Shown: positions 11,636-23,338, counted from the stretch's first letter. The stretch: 64,000 nt of DNA from Gigaspora rosea (GCA_003550325.1 QKWP01000062.1:475688-539687), one strand, 5' to 3'. The notes: a model not told the origin generated them from the letters alone. Translations and numbers: made by a program.

Positions 11636-14600
11636 TCCAGGGGAGACCGTCCCAAATTAGGAAACGATTACCTGAGTCACCCGGCCATTACACAAATGAT
11701 AAAAATTTTTTTTATATGTTTTATAATACTATTAGTTCTGATTGATCAAATTAATAAATTTTTGAATTATTAAATAATAAAGGCATAACGATAATATTTA
11801 AATTAATATTATTAGTTTCCGATTAGTGATGGGACCTCTTGAGTTTTTAGTTAATAATGAAAAAATTAATAATGTGTTATTAATATTATTAACTTCGATC
11901 ATCGCTAATAATCTCGAAAAGATTGACGCAACTTTTCGTTTTTATACATCCTGCACTAATTAGCTGCGCCATATATTATTATGTCGTTATTAGTTAACAA
12001 TTCGATCAATTAATTAATCATTATTAATTATTATAATTAAAGGCATAATTTATTAATTTATTAAATAAAAAAAAATTATATATTTTACAACTCAAGAAAT
12101 GATTTTTTCGCAAATTCTAATTCCTCTATTGTTGTATCGCCCGCTGCTATTTCGACATTATCTATATTATCCTCAACGATATTTTCCCTTCTCTCATCAA
12201 TAAACTCATTATCGCCTAATTTTTTTACCAAACTTACCTTTAGTGCATCAACATTTTTTTTAATTTCATCCTTAAGATAATCCAAACATATTAAACATTT
12301 AAATTGACACTTCTCTAAGCATTGATTATGGTAACCGTGCCCACAAGCAAGAACTTTACCACAATCCGAATAATCAATGCAATTACAATTCAAGTAGTCG
12401 CATAAAGTGGTTGTAAAGGGTTTTCTAGAGGTAACAAAACCTCTTGGAAGGTGACGATCCGTTATTTCGTAGCCTAAAGAATACAACTTATACGTGTTAA
12501 TATTGTTAGACGAATTAATAATTAGAGAATACCGATAGCGGGCTTGATATATCTTCTTAAATAAGCCTAAAAGTAATACAGCGCATTTTCGAGAAAGTAT
12601 GTGCAATTGCTTGGGCGTATATGGATACTTGACAGAATCAACAAAATATTTTCTAAAAGCGTTATCTTCGCGGTGCTGAAAAATAAAACGAGCCTCTTTC
12701 TGCAATTGCTCTGCCTCAGAAAACTTCGCCGTACGTCGTCGAATAATACTGTGAACAAGCTCTACAGGACAATCGCTTAAAGAGGCGAGTCGATTAGTAA
12801 TCATATCCATCAATGGGTGATTAGTATCCATCCAAAAAAAAATATCTGAAAAAAACATTAAAGGTGCACGTTTGTAATTTTTTCGATCAAAACGAAGAAA
12901 AAGATCGCTCCAGCAGCGCATACAAGCCTCTTCGTAAGCCGGCCAGTTACCTTCACGATGATGCACCGCATAGACGTCGAGAACTAAAGGGATTAAATTA
13001 CTCAAAAGATCGGTTAAATATAAAAATTCAATATTTTTACAAGCATTTCCAAATTTTAAATAAACAAAATCAACTATATCAAGCCAGGCCATGCGCATAA
13101 TATAAAGAATCAAATCAATCCGCCATGGCCGTGGCGTCTTACCGAGAACCTTATTTTCTCCAAAAATACCTTTGTAAATGTCATTGAACAAAAGTGAATA
13201 TTTGTCAAAAACAAGTTCACGACTATTCAATGAAATGTGAAGGGGCCCCATCATAGGCAAAAATGCCGTAACGAATCGAGGAATAACTTCGTTGTTGAGA
13301 AGAATCCGGTGTGCAATAGCTTTGCGGATAAAGAACTGCCCAGGCCAATCCGCAACGATCGGTATTACGTGGTTAGAAAGATACTCTCCCATCGGTTCTT
13401 GATCATGCACGATTTGAAGAGCTTTTGTATAATTTTCAACACTCTTCAAGTTACTTTCGACAAAATCAAAAAGGATAGCATTCTGTATATGTCTATCGCT
13501 TTTTTTTTCTGCCAACCTGTCATCGTAACTGTGCAATGTTAGTTTTTCTATAAGATCATCATTAGAACCTTTACCTTTTATGCGATCATAATAAGAAATT
13601 CCAAGGTTGGCCATAAATCGTTCATCGAGATGCTTCATAATTAGCTCATCGTCAACGATTTTTGGATTGAGTGCCCCGTTACGTGGTATAGCTGGTATGG
13701 GACACAGATTCGTTATGATTGTTGCCATGTGTGCTGCCCAAGACGTATCAGTAGTGTCAGGTTGTTGCCGTGGAGTATGAATATTATGATAATCGTCAAT
13801 ATTCAATATGAAAGAATTTTCAGAACAATTCTTAAGGGCCTTCTCTACATATTCTTTATGGGTCTCCGAAATTTTTTTCTTTTTACGATCTACTGCTCTT
13901 GCAGTTGTAGTTATACCGATATTAGCCAACGTATTCAGACCCTCATTGCTTGTACCTACAGAATCTAAATAATATGCTAAGTCGAATTTAAAAGAATTAA
14001 TTTTTGAATTATTTAATGATGCAAGAAGATAACATAAAAAAACCATTAATCTTTTCATACGGCCCATTGTCTGCTCACAACGTTCAAACGGCCGAGCTAA
14101 TAAATAAAGTTGATCGAAGAAGTTCTTCAAGCTTGGGTCAATTTGTGGGAGTAATTCTCGCATTTCATCAAACAAATATATAGGGCCTTCTTTCCGCGTA
14201 TGTTCTCTCTCATAAAAAATTCGAGCCATAGATCCAACAACTTCAACAAGGTTAATCATACTTACCTCCTCTTCGTCTACGGCCTCTATATCCTCTTTCA
14301 TTATAGTTTCTACATCTCTTAATTCTACACCTTCTTTAATTTTATTTTCTATTTCTTCTTTAATTATGTCGTCTATATCTACTTCAATTACATCGTCATC
14401 TTCAGCTACATCTACATTGGTTACTGCTTCTTCAACTGAGACTTTTGGCCGTTTTGCTTCTCTTTTTAATCTTCTTAGTTGATTTTCTACACAATTCATG
14501 TAGCAAGAATGACATAGGTAGTTATTTTTTTTCCAAGTTACTTTTAGCAAATCGTAAGCTTCAGCTTCTTTCCACTTATTTCCTGTTAACGAACGAAATC

Positions 14601-14933
14601 TAGATGTTTCAGTAGCTCCACATTCTATATATTCCTTAGTCTCAGACATATTTTTGTTAAGTAAATCGTAATATAAAAGTCAGTGGATTCAGGTGGATTC
14701 AGTTGATATTATTAAAATATAGAGCGAACGCTTCAAGTTTACTTAGTCGTTAGTCACGTATCTTAGTTAGAATTGTTACCCGAAGCCCCTTGTAAAACGT
14801 AAAAAAAACTTTTTTTTCTAAAAATCGCAAATTTGATTGGCCCGGGCTTTTTAATAGAGTATTGTAAAACGTATAAAAAAAAAATCGGGTGACTCGGATA
14901 ATTATTTTCTAATTTGGGACGGTCTCCCCTGGA
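11636..14933 (-). mobile_element. 3.3-kb DNA transposon with long TIRs and 9-bp TSD
   Basis: Both ends start TCCAGGGGAGACCGTCCC. The inverted match is perfect for 25 bp, good to about 48 bp and recognisable to roughly 110 bp. The 9-bp duplication GGTTATTGT flanks it exactly (11627-11635 and 14934-14942). It interrupts the coding sequence of the MULE pseudogene and carries one intact gene on the minus strand (12085-14649). A 9-bp duplication with long TIRs is the structural hallmark of the Mutator superfamily, but the protein lacks a recognisable MULE domain, so superfamily placement is open. Confidence 0.9.
12085..14649 (-). CDS. Putative transposase with N-terminal zinc module and C-terminal RING-like domain
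   Basis: Intronless and 854 residues. Residues 1-55 hold a Cys-rich module (YIECGATE, then YLCHSCYMNC) like the one at the start of the 814-residue protein at 55325-58370. An acidic segment follows (about 70-130). The core has candidate acidic catalytic residues in LNIDDYHNIH (about 285), VADWPGQFF (about 435) and VELVHSIIRRRT (about 629), a D-D-E order that would suit an RNase H-fold transposase; this assignment is inference. Residues about 750-790 contain LACGHGYHNQCL then KCLIC, a RING-H2-like C-x-H-x2-H-x2-C...C-x2-C core whose first Cys pair is atypical (CNC). No stop or frameshift, so it is recent or still functional. It is the only gene between the TIRs of 11636-14933. The family is not identified with certainty; it resembles large multicopy proteins of arbuscular mycorrhizal fungi. 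Confidence 0.75.
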   Translation of the reverse strand: MSETKEYIECGATETSRFRSLTGNKWKEAEAYDLLKVTWKKNNYLCHSCYMNCVENQLRRLKREAKRPKVSVEEAVTNVDVAEDDDVIEVDIDDIIKEEIENKIKEGVELRDVETIMKEDIEAVDEEEVSMINLVEVVGSMARIFYEREHTRKEGPIYLFDEMRELLPQIDPSLKNFFDQLYLLARPFERCEQTMGRMKRLMVFLCYLLASLNNSKINSFKFDLAYYLDSVGTSNEGLNTLANIGITTTARAVDRKKKKISETHKEYVEKALKNCSENSFILNIDDYHNIHTPRQQPDTTDTSWAAHMATIITNLCPIPAIPRNGALNPKIVDDELIMKHLDERFMANLGISYYDRIKGKGSNDDLIEKLTLHSYDDRLAEKKSDRHIQNAILFDFVESNLKSVENYTKALQIVHDQEPMGEYLSNHVIPIVADWPGQFFIRKAIAHRILLNNEVIPRFVTAFLPMMGPLHISLNSRELVFDKYSLLFNDIYKGIFGENKVLGKTPRPWRIDLILYIMRMAWLDIVDFVYLKFGNACKNIEFLYLTDLLSNLIPLVLDVYAVHHREGNWPAYEEACMRCWSDLFLRFDRKNYKRAPLMFFSDIFFWMDTNHPLMDMITNRLASLSDCPVELVHSIIRRRTAKFSEAEQLQKEARFIFQHREDNAFRKYFVDSVKYPYTPKQLHILSRKCAVLLLGLFKKIYQARYRYSLIINSSNNINTYKLYSLGYEITDRHLPRGFVTSRKPFTTTLCDYLNCNCIDYSDCGKVLACGHGYHNQCLEKCQFKCLICLDYLKDEIKKNVDALKVSLVKKLGDNEFIDERRENIVEDNIDNVEIAAGDTTIEELEFAKKSFLEL

Positions 14934-16554
14934 GGTTATTGTAATTAATTCGATCCTGAGACCATGCAGTAAATCGTTGATTGATACTTTCACGTTCAAT
15001 ATGCTAATGAACTGCCTCCATAACTTGTAGTAAAGTGGATGAGCTGTTTATAGCAGTTTTAATATGCCTATTGAGCCCTTCGACTCTTTGGGTCGACTGC
15101 ATTCCACCAGTAAAAGTTTTAAATGTATAAGCGCATGCTCACGATTCTTTGATAGAATATAGTTTCTGCAAATATGAATTTGCATGTTGGTATTTATTCA
15201 AAAGCTCTGCAAACCGCGTTTCAAATGCACTTTCATTTAAACTATTACGTGCTTGATAGAAATCTTTAATAAAATCAGAATACTGTTCACCAAGTTTACT
15301 CCGAAGATTTTTTAAGATATTCTGGCTTAAGTGATATAAGCAAAAAAGATGGTTTGTATTTGGAAGACTATGGGCTACAACATGTTTCATTGAAAGATCT
15401 TTGTCTGTTATTAAAACTCTTGGCGGAATCCCTGTTGCTTCTTCTAAATTTTGCACAACCCATTGAAATGATTCGATAGTCTCGTCAGGCATTAAAGCCT
15501 GTGCAGCAATTCTAGTTTTGTTGTAATTGTCAACTAAAACAAAGAGACATAAAGGAAAATTGTAATGATTAGTTTGTGCCGTATTATCCTGAATAATTAC
15601 GTTACAAAATTGAATACATTTTTCTCGCTGACCTGGATCCATCCAAAAAATTCTGCGAAGTTGGTTGCTGATAGGATCAATTAGAGGCTTGATCTACTTC
15701 TTTGTATTCGTAAAGCTTTGTTAAAAGTAAAGATGCATTATTCCCCTCTACACAATATTCTCACTGTAACTGAGCCACAATATTAGCAAGATCCCTTGTA
15801 AAAAAAGGCTGATTGGGATATTTACTGGACAAAAGAGACCTTATTGTTGATAAATCATATCGTCCACTAACTACTAAGTGGCGAATTTCCTCACAACACT
15901 CATCAGAAAACTGTCGGTTAATAGGAGCAAAGATCCTGGTATCTGGTGAAAGCTGGTGCTCAATGTGTAGATCATGTAAATTGGTAATGCGGATAAAACC
16001 TGTTGCTGATAACAGATTAAGCGTCCAAGTACAATTAACTTTTTTCGTGCCCTTATTACGTTGATTTTGTAGGTTTACAGTTTTTTTTGGTTGATATGTA
16101 CCACCAAATTCACATTTGTAGTATAAATTCGTCAAACAGCCATTTTTGTCAGTTTTATTATGCACTTTAATAGCAATAAATCCCTTTTGATAACCATACT
16201 GTAAGACATAATGCTCTGCAATTGGCTAACTTGGAAATGTGTCATTAATAGAAAATTCAATTTGTTCATTAATGTGAGGTAGCGGTCCAGAAATATCAGT
16301 CAAATGCTGTTCTTTATGAGTTCCATTATCTCCTTCATATAAGTTTTCTGATGTTTCTAAATTAAAGACTTGAGACTCCATAAGCATTACCTTTCAGAGA
16401 CTGGTGCCGCAAATAGTTATTACTTGAGGTGATTAGGAAAGCAAAAAAAAAAATCCGAAGCAAGAGAATAACGGAAAAAAGAACCACCCAGCGCTTTTAC
16501 TTGATCAAGGATAACAAAAATCAAGATTTCAAGACAATGGTTGTAGTTAACGAA

Positions 16555-16745
16555 TACTACAGTAATACGTGTTTATTTAAATGTACGGCCTCTAATAACC
16601 TCGTTATTACACTTTCGAAGCTTGAAATTTTTATTAACACGACTTTCACGACTTTCACGGCTCTGGCGGCTTTCATGGCTTTGATGACTTTTGCAACTTT
16701 CATGGCTTTGATGGCTTTCTCAACTTTCACGACTTTCACAGAGCG
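16555..16745. repeat. Short-period tandem repeat (minisatellite)
   Basis: 16640-16740 is made of 9-12-bp variants of GACTTTCACGG and GGCTTTCATG. Both strands stay open by virtue of the repeat (minus-strand reading Lys/Val/Ala-rich). I see no conserved domain and do not call a gene. Confidence 0.5.
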
Positions 16746-16879
16746 AAAAAAACAAAAGAACTGCCCAAGATTTCAAGATACTGGCATGTTGTTAACTAAT
16801 AAATGTGTCTACTTAAAGGTAAAATTTTTTAACGCATTTTTTATTGCACTTTCGACATATGGAATTTTTATTGATTAAA

Positions 16880-19800
16880 ATTATTTTCACTTTACGCAGT
16901 CACGTGTTTCATGAAGCGAAAAAAGAAAAGCAAAAGTTCGATTATTTGTGATCGTACGTACCTTTTTATTTACTTATTTAAACTTCCGCACCTGTCAAGC
17001 ACCTGTCATAACAGATAATAAATTTGGTATTACTGTTACTATTTTTGTATATAATATGTGTGATCATCATATGTACTACATATCACATGATCGGGTGTGA
17101 TACATAATACCGGTGTTATGAATATAATATTCCTTTAAAAATTAATAAATAAATAGCACATTTCGAAAATAAGTAGATAGCATTTTGAATTATAAATCAG
17201 AAATAAAATTCTCTGATTTTAATTTTGAAACCCCATTAAATAAGATATAAATATTGTATCTTGAATACTTCGATAAAATGATATTTGAGTAGCTTATATG
17301 GTATGATAATACAAATAATTGCTATGCTCAAAATGAGAATTAACTGAGAGATAATTTAGGAATCGCGCATTTAATTAAATAAGTAGATGTCACTCTGGTT
17401 ATATTTCAAAATGTCTATCCAGATGTCGGTATAACCAGAGTGACATATAGTAATTTTCAAATACAATAGTATTTAAACTAGGAAATTAGAATCTGATCAG
17501 TTCAAAGAAAATAATGTTTCATTTTTCATATAATTTTTTTTAGTTCAGAAATAGCCTCCTGGCTGTAAATTAGTAAATTTATAGGGTATTACTTATAAAT
17601 GATTTATTAGCAAATAGTTCTATATAGCTTACAAATTATATATAAGTAACGTTAAAACTATACTACATATAACATTTTCTAATTCATATATATGATTAAA
17701 GGTAGACACTAAGCTAGTATCAATGTTAAATCATCTATTCTTATATGACAACTGGCCAACCAAGTTATTCAGATTATTAGAAATAACCTGGTTTATGATT
17801 TTGTAAATGGATAAGTGCCTGAACTGTGCCTGGTACTTAAGTTTTATACCAGGTCTAATCTATAGATACCTAACGAAATTATTTTGCTAATAAAATACTA
17901 TAGTTTCATCTTTATTTCGTCATTGATGAAATGACGTTATATAGTATTTCATCAGTTCATATGAATTTTATCAGTCTAAGCACTACTTTTCAATTTGCTT
18001 TCTATAAAATAATAATACCGACAAAGAACTCATCTAACTCAAAATATTGACTGCTTTTTTAGGATATGATCTGAATGCAACTTATCTCAATCATATCCAC
18101 CAATTTGATTTTTTTGTTTGTTTTGACGCACCCCAAAAATTATAGTTTTTTTTTTGTTAGACCATCTACTATAAATAGGTGTGTATGCTCTTTAAGAATT
18201 TACAAATACTGTGATTTGTTCTTTACTGTATTGGATTCAAAGTAACTAGATTGTAACAAAATTGGCCAAATTCTTTTGTGGTTATGGACCTTGGTGGCGG
18301 ACCTACAGATCTCTCGCTCTTACATAAAGTAATGATTTGTCTATATAATATGCAATAGTACTTCCTTTCTACAATGAAGTAATGTAACTATTTCTTGACT
18401 ATTTAATACGTACTAGACTGGGCTTACTATATGGTTTAAAAATTGGTGAAATGTATTAGGCCCGGGTCTTGTATGCTACAATTTACAGACTTTTATTATA
18501 AACTAGCATACATAATAACTTAAAAAAAAAGATATAGTATGTTTATTATAAGTATTCAGATGTTTTGCAATTTTTTGCTAGCGCTTTTTTTTATTTTTTT
18601 TTTGATAGATGATTGGTATCGAATATTGTACAAAGTATATAGTTATTGGCTTATATTAATCACTAGTTCTAGCTGAAGCAATTAATGATATGAGACAAGA
18701 AATTATGCATAGGTAAATAAAAAAATTCACATTAGTTTTAGTTGATATTGACCAACTGAGCTAATTGTTGAAGAGTCTGATATTATTAATTCAACTATAG
18801 ATGTAGGTAATTCAGAATATATAAATAATATGAATAATATACTCATGCATATCCTTTTTTTACTGTTAATATTATCCCCTTTAAACCAAAAAATGAATTA
18901 TATAGTATGGTCACCATGGTAATGATGGATATTCAGTTTGTTCTGAAAGTAACAAGTCATATGGGCAGATGCATATTATTAGTGATATTATTGGATGATA
19001 AAATATATAGTATAGTATATTCATGTACTAAATATAATACAGAAATACATAGTAAATCTTCATGAACTTGGGTATAGGGATTGGAATTAGTTTAATCGAC
19101 TAAACTGATTCCAATTCTTACTTGGGTAGCTTAATTAGAGTTGCTGTCTGCTTAGATATCCTGATTTATATTGTAATTTAGGTATAGGTTCAAAAGTTAT
19201 GATTGGAACTTGATTTTCTAATAGTCTAAAATTTGATATAGTATGTATCAATCATTTGAGTTACTATTTAGCTATAACTCTAAGCAATAGCTTGAACCAT
19301 AGCTTTATTGTCTTGGTACTATTTGTAAAATACATCTAGATTTTTACATTCTAAAATAAAATTGTAAATATCTACCTGGATTACCCAGATAATATATATC
19401 CAAGTTGAAACACTAATTAATAGTGTTTTTCATTTTTTTTTTACCATTTGATCCTAATGCAGTTTTATTTGACATAAAAAATTAAATTTATAAATAATTG
19501 AAATTAGATAAATAGTAATAATATGACAAAAAATCACAATAATAATAATACTTATAATTTGAATCACATATCTGGATCATATATTTGATAACAAAATATG
19601 CTATAATTCATTCAAGTAGAAATATAAACTATTAATTAGCAATTTATATAATTGTTCAAGATTTGTTTTTTGTATAATCTGTATGATCCATATATTTTTT
19701 ACCTATAGTTAACTATAGTTAACCGTAAAAAAACTATACAAAAAATCAACCATATAGATACAGATTTGATTTTGTGTAATCCTATTATACAGATTTGAAT

Positions 19801-19896
19801 AGTTTATATTACTATATTCAAGTTTTTAATACTTCAAATAAATTGATTATCTATAAAATGCAAATAAGATTATTAATAGGTTATAAAACATGTTTA
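16880..19896. other. Repeat-derived AT-rich DNA, no intact gene
   Basis: Contains a perfect-looking hairpin at 17387-17446 (ATGTCACTCTGGTTATA and its inverse). At about 18680-18800 a short forward fragment (RQEIMHR, LVLVDID) matches the relic at 24170-24260 (RQEITYRVNKKIPISLVDIN). Nothing else is recognisable. Confidence 0.45.
17387..17446. repeat. 60-bp hairpin
   Basis: ATGTCACTCTGGTTATA at the left and TATAACCAGAGTGACAT at the right are exact inverted copies around a 26-bp loop. Confidence 0.8.
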
Positions 19897-20564
19897 CTGT
19901 ATAACCGCGAAATAACGCACACGAGCGTTATTTCGAAAATTGCCGCCCTAAAAAATTACTATATTTGATTCGAAATAACGCGCATGCACGTCTTATAATA
20001 ACGCGCACCCAAGTAAGTCATGGGACAAATCAATTTAATATAAAAGGAATAATCAATGCGCATTCAATTTTAGACTCTTTTAATTTTTTTTTTCTTTTAA
20101 ATATTTTCATTTTACAAGATTCTAATATTACTGTATGCAAGACCTTCCCAAATAGTAGACTTCCAAGTACTAGACCCTGGTGCAAATCACAAGATTTTAA
20201 TTAAATATGGATCTTTTCGAAATTCTAGCTTGCCTGTTATAAACGCAAAGTGTGCGCATTTCAAATTTTATATTATATCTCAATCACATACTATACCCAG
20301 GTCTACTAATAGGACTTGATATTGGTGAAATATAAGAAACCCGGATCATTTATACGACAATTTATATTAAGAGCTTATCTACTTTGTTTTTAGAATTATG
20401 ATATTAATGATTTTTTTTTGGTCGACCAAAATTAGTAGAAATAAGTTGATAACCAATACAAGAGATTTATTTTGTATAATTCAGTGTAAGTTGTTTAATT
20501 GTACGAAGGTAAAGATAAGTTTGCGCATGATTTTTTTTTTTTATCTTTTTGCCTATTAATTCGG

Positions 20565-20777
20565 TTAACTGAATTTTGAACTGCGTACACTTCTAAGTTT
20601 TCTAAGTTGCTTTCTCAAAGTTTTATAATTATAAATTTCACCGTTGACAAAAAGAATTACGGTTTCGATAAATCTATTATTGGTGAACAATTGAAAGTCA
20701 TCGACTAAAATTACCGGTAGGTAAATCTCTGCAAAAATATTTAGTAAAATAAAAATCAAAAAATAGATTTACTTACC
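20565..20777 (-). other. Spliced 3' exon with a GATase-like segment inside the pogo element
   Basis: A donor GGTAAGT (intron 20776-20729, 48 nt) lies 10 bases beyond the transposase stop, with a matching TTTTTGCAG acceptor. The downstream exon is open to 20565 and reads LFVNGEIYNYKTLRKQL near its end. That resembles the NGEIYNY(K/R)ELR motif of class II glutamine amidotransferases (asparagine synthetase type). It may be a captured gene fragment, an alternative C-terminus or chance. The motif is seen; capture is inference. Confidence 0.3.
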
Positions 20778-20786
20778 AATATCAAT

Positions 20787-22255
20787 TTACATTTCTTCAT
20801 CGGTATTCATTAAATCCACAACCTCTACTTCGTTATGTGTCATATTTTCATCAAAATCTAACTCATCTCTTGAATATATACCTTCACCTTCTTCGATTTC
20901 ATCATCTTCGCTTTCACTTTCACTTTCATCACCTTCATCTTCATCACCTTCATCTTCATTACCTTCATCTTCATTACCATCACCTTCATCTTCTTCGCCT
21001 TCTTCGTTCAATAATTCGTTTATATCGTCTACATTATTTTTGACTATAGCCTGAAGACAGGTTGACATTTTATAATCTTCACTTCCATCGGGGTTAAGTA
21101 CAAGTCCAGCTGCTTCGAATGATTTGACCAAAATATCTTTACTAATTTCTTTCCAAGTATCAGATACCCATTTGCAAATGAGCTCATATGAGGCTTTTTT
21201 GCGAGATCCTTTTGCCGTGAATTCTTTCTCTCCTTCATCAATCCATTGATCCCATCTTTTTCTCATTCCACTTTTAAAAGGTTTGTTTACTAAAACATCT
21301 GGTGGTTGCAAAACACAGGTTGTTCCTCCAGGTATTTCTAGAACTTCCAAGCCTTCTGCATTTAATGCCTTAACTACATCATCACGTACATGGCTACGAT
21401 GACCATCGACAAAAATTATACCTTTGCTTTTAAAAAATCCTTGGAGCCTTGCACGTATAACTCGCGGGATATAAGTGGAGGTCATTAAGTCTGCTCGCAT
21501 ATTTGCACAAGGTGATAGAATTACAACAATATCGCGTGAAAGTTTACCTTTAGGTTTTTTTTTAGTTTAAACATCACTGCCGGTGGGAGCTTTTCTCCAG
21601 AAGCTGTAAAACCTAGAACTACCATAAAATGTAACTTGTCATGCCCTGTACTTCTAATTGCCACTTCACGAACACCTTGAAAATCAAATGTTGAACTCTG
21701 GGGCATGTCAAACCAAACTGGAGTCTCGTCAAAAGAAATAATAAAATTTTTTTCTATATTTTTTGTTTTCTCGCGTGCAAGTTGAAGAAAATTATTAACT
21801 ACTAAGGGCACATTCTCAGGAAACTTTTGTGCGATTTGAGTTCGAACACGTTCGACCAAATTATGCCGCTTTCTAAAACGTTCAATCCACCCTCGAGAGA
21901 ACTTGGCGTCAATATTTAAGGTCTTTCCCAACTCCTTTGCTTTGTTTTGAATCATATGAGTTGTAACAGCAAGTTTTTCATCCCGTTTTTTCTTGATATA
22001 ATCTACTAGATCTTTTTCTAAATCAGGATATTTCGCCTTACGACTGTGACCGCTAAGAACACGCGCCTTATTTATGTTTAATTTTTTATTATTTTTAACA
22101 GCCTCTAGCTCTGACTTTTGTTTTCGCCACTCTTGTACACGTCTTCGATTAACATTATAAAATAATGATGCCTTACGATTAGATGTGGTTTCTGCATACG
22201 AGATCACTTCAAGTTTGAGTGAAACAGTGTAGCTTCGTTTTTTGTTCGTGTCCAT
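20787..22255 (-). pseudogene. Pogo/Tigger-type transposase with one frameshift
   Basis: Start chosen at the ATG 22255 (MDTNKKRSYT), although an in-frame ATG exists at 22309. N-terminal CENP-B/pogo helix-turn-helix (residues about 5-50), then a Tc5-type HTH (YPDLEKDLVDYI, GWIERFRKRHNL). The catalytic acids are FDETPVWF (first D), VDGHRSH (second D) and LQPPDVLVNKPF (third D), 35 residues between the last two. The C-terminus is a long Glu/Asp/Ser-rich tail (EDEGDEDEGDESES). The only break is a one-base slip in a 9-T run at 21555-21563: on either side the frames read KLKKN and KPKGKLSRDIV. A homopolymer sequencing error is as likely as real inactivation. Confidence 0.85.
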
Positions 22256-23338
22256 TTGTAAATGAGGTAAAATTAAAGTGAAAAAAAATGCAAAATCAGC
22301 ATTTAACACGCATACTTAAAGGGGTACCGTGATGATTCAAGATGTGTTACAAAAAAAAAAAATTCAAAATTAAAATTTAATCAAAAAAAAAACAAATTTT
22401 TTTTTTTTGCATAACTAGGTGTGGTTTCGTTCTTCTAACTCTAGTACGATTACTAAAAGATGCCCTTTGATTCAAGAAAAATAAGGATCCTGCTTTTTTG
22501 TTTGAGTTTGTTCTTCTTTTTATCCATTCTTAAATGTTGTTCATTACTCAATTTTTGTCTTTATATAGTGATCAAGACAAGAAGAAGGGTCCAGCTTTTT
22601 TTTATTCTATTCCTCCTTACGTGATCGCTAAAGGATTTACTTAGACTATTTATTTTTACATTTAATTCGTTTCATAGTAGTAAAAAGCGATTTAACTTTT
22701 TTTTTACAAGCAGGTTATATTATTTGGTTTTTTGGGGTGATCAATGTAAGATGCTTTAAGTACGTTTTCATGAGGTTTTATTTTTTCAAAAAAAATTTTG
22801 ATAAAAAAAAAACTCAAAAAAAAAAGCGAATCGTGCAAAGTTCTAACACATTTGACCAGTGCCTTGAAAATAAAATGTAATTGTTCGTTTCATTAAATTT
22901 TGCCTTGATAAGATCCAAAAAAAAAAGTTCATTATGAAAGGTTTTACTTTTTATATAAGTTGTAAGTTCAAATAAATAATCGTTTGTATACAAAAAAAAC
23001 TTCATACGTATGACAGTTTTAAAATTTTAATTTATACTAATATATCGCTATTTACCTTTATACGTATGCAGTAACGCCCTCTGCCTATTTTATGCAGGTA
23101 TATCTAATCGGGTTAATTAACAATTGCACAATAATTTCTTGTATAAATCTTGTTTGCTCTTGGCTATTTCCTATTACATCGTATTAATACACTTATACCC
23201 CTATGTGCGTTATTTTGAAACATACCTATTTCAGAAAATCAATCTTTTATTTCGAAATAACGCACATGCGCGTTCCGAAATAATGCACAGGTGAATAAAT
23301 TAACGCACAGGGGTGCGTTATTTCGCGGTTATACGGTA

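Larger units (their letters stand above)
10338..16387 (-). pseudogene. MULE transposase pseudogene, split by a 3.3-kb insertion
   Basis: The minus-strand gene runs from an ATG at 16387 (or 16381) to a stop at 10338. In order: a FAR1/FLYWCH-like DNA-binding region (about 15761-16210, EHYVLQYGYQKGFIAI); the MULE catalytic domain (15139-15660, with FWMDPGQREK, VLITDKDLSMKHV and HLFCLYHLSQNI) and the conserved Glu in TQRVEGLNRHIK (about 15080); an exon continuing at 11472-11635; a probable 221-nt intron (11471-11251); a SWIM finger (CTC...CRH, about 10990-11040); and a zinc knuckle CRFCHEPNHYQSTC (about 10390-10420). Removing 11636-14933 and one target copy restores RINYNNHIALQY in frame. Inactivating changes are stops at 16228, 15773, 15141, 15006 and 11516, and frameshifts near 15690 and 11066. 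Confidence 0.85.
19897..23336 (-). mobile_element. Complete pogo/Tigger-type (Tc1/mariner) element
   Basis: The left end is CTGTATAACCGCGAAATAAC and the inverted right end CCGTATAACCGCGAAATAAC; the match continues to CGCAC (24 bp, one mismatch). TA flanks both sides (19895-19896 and 23337-23338). Subterminal copies of CGAAATAACGCRC in both orientations occur within about 150 bp of each end, likely transposase binding sites. The transposase (20787-22255, minus strand) identifies the family. Related solo ends occur at 5910-6024, 47310-47345 and 54305-54370. Confidence 0.9.

Noticed and set aside
16429..16878. 149-codon open frame on the plus strand
   Set aside because: Its middle is a short-period tandem repeat open on both strands, and the rest lacks domain similarity.
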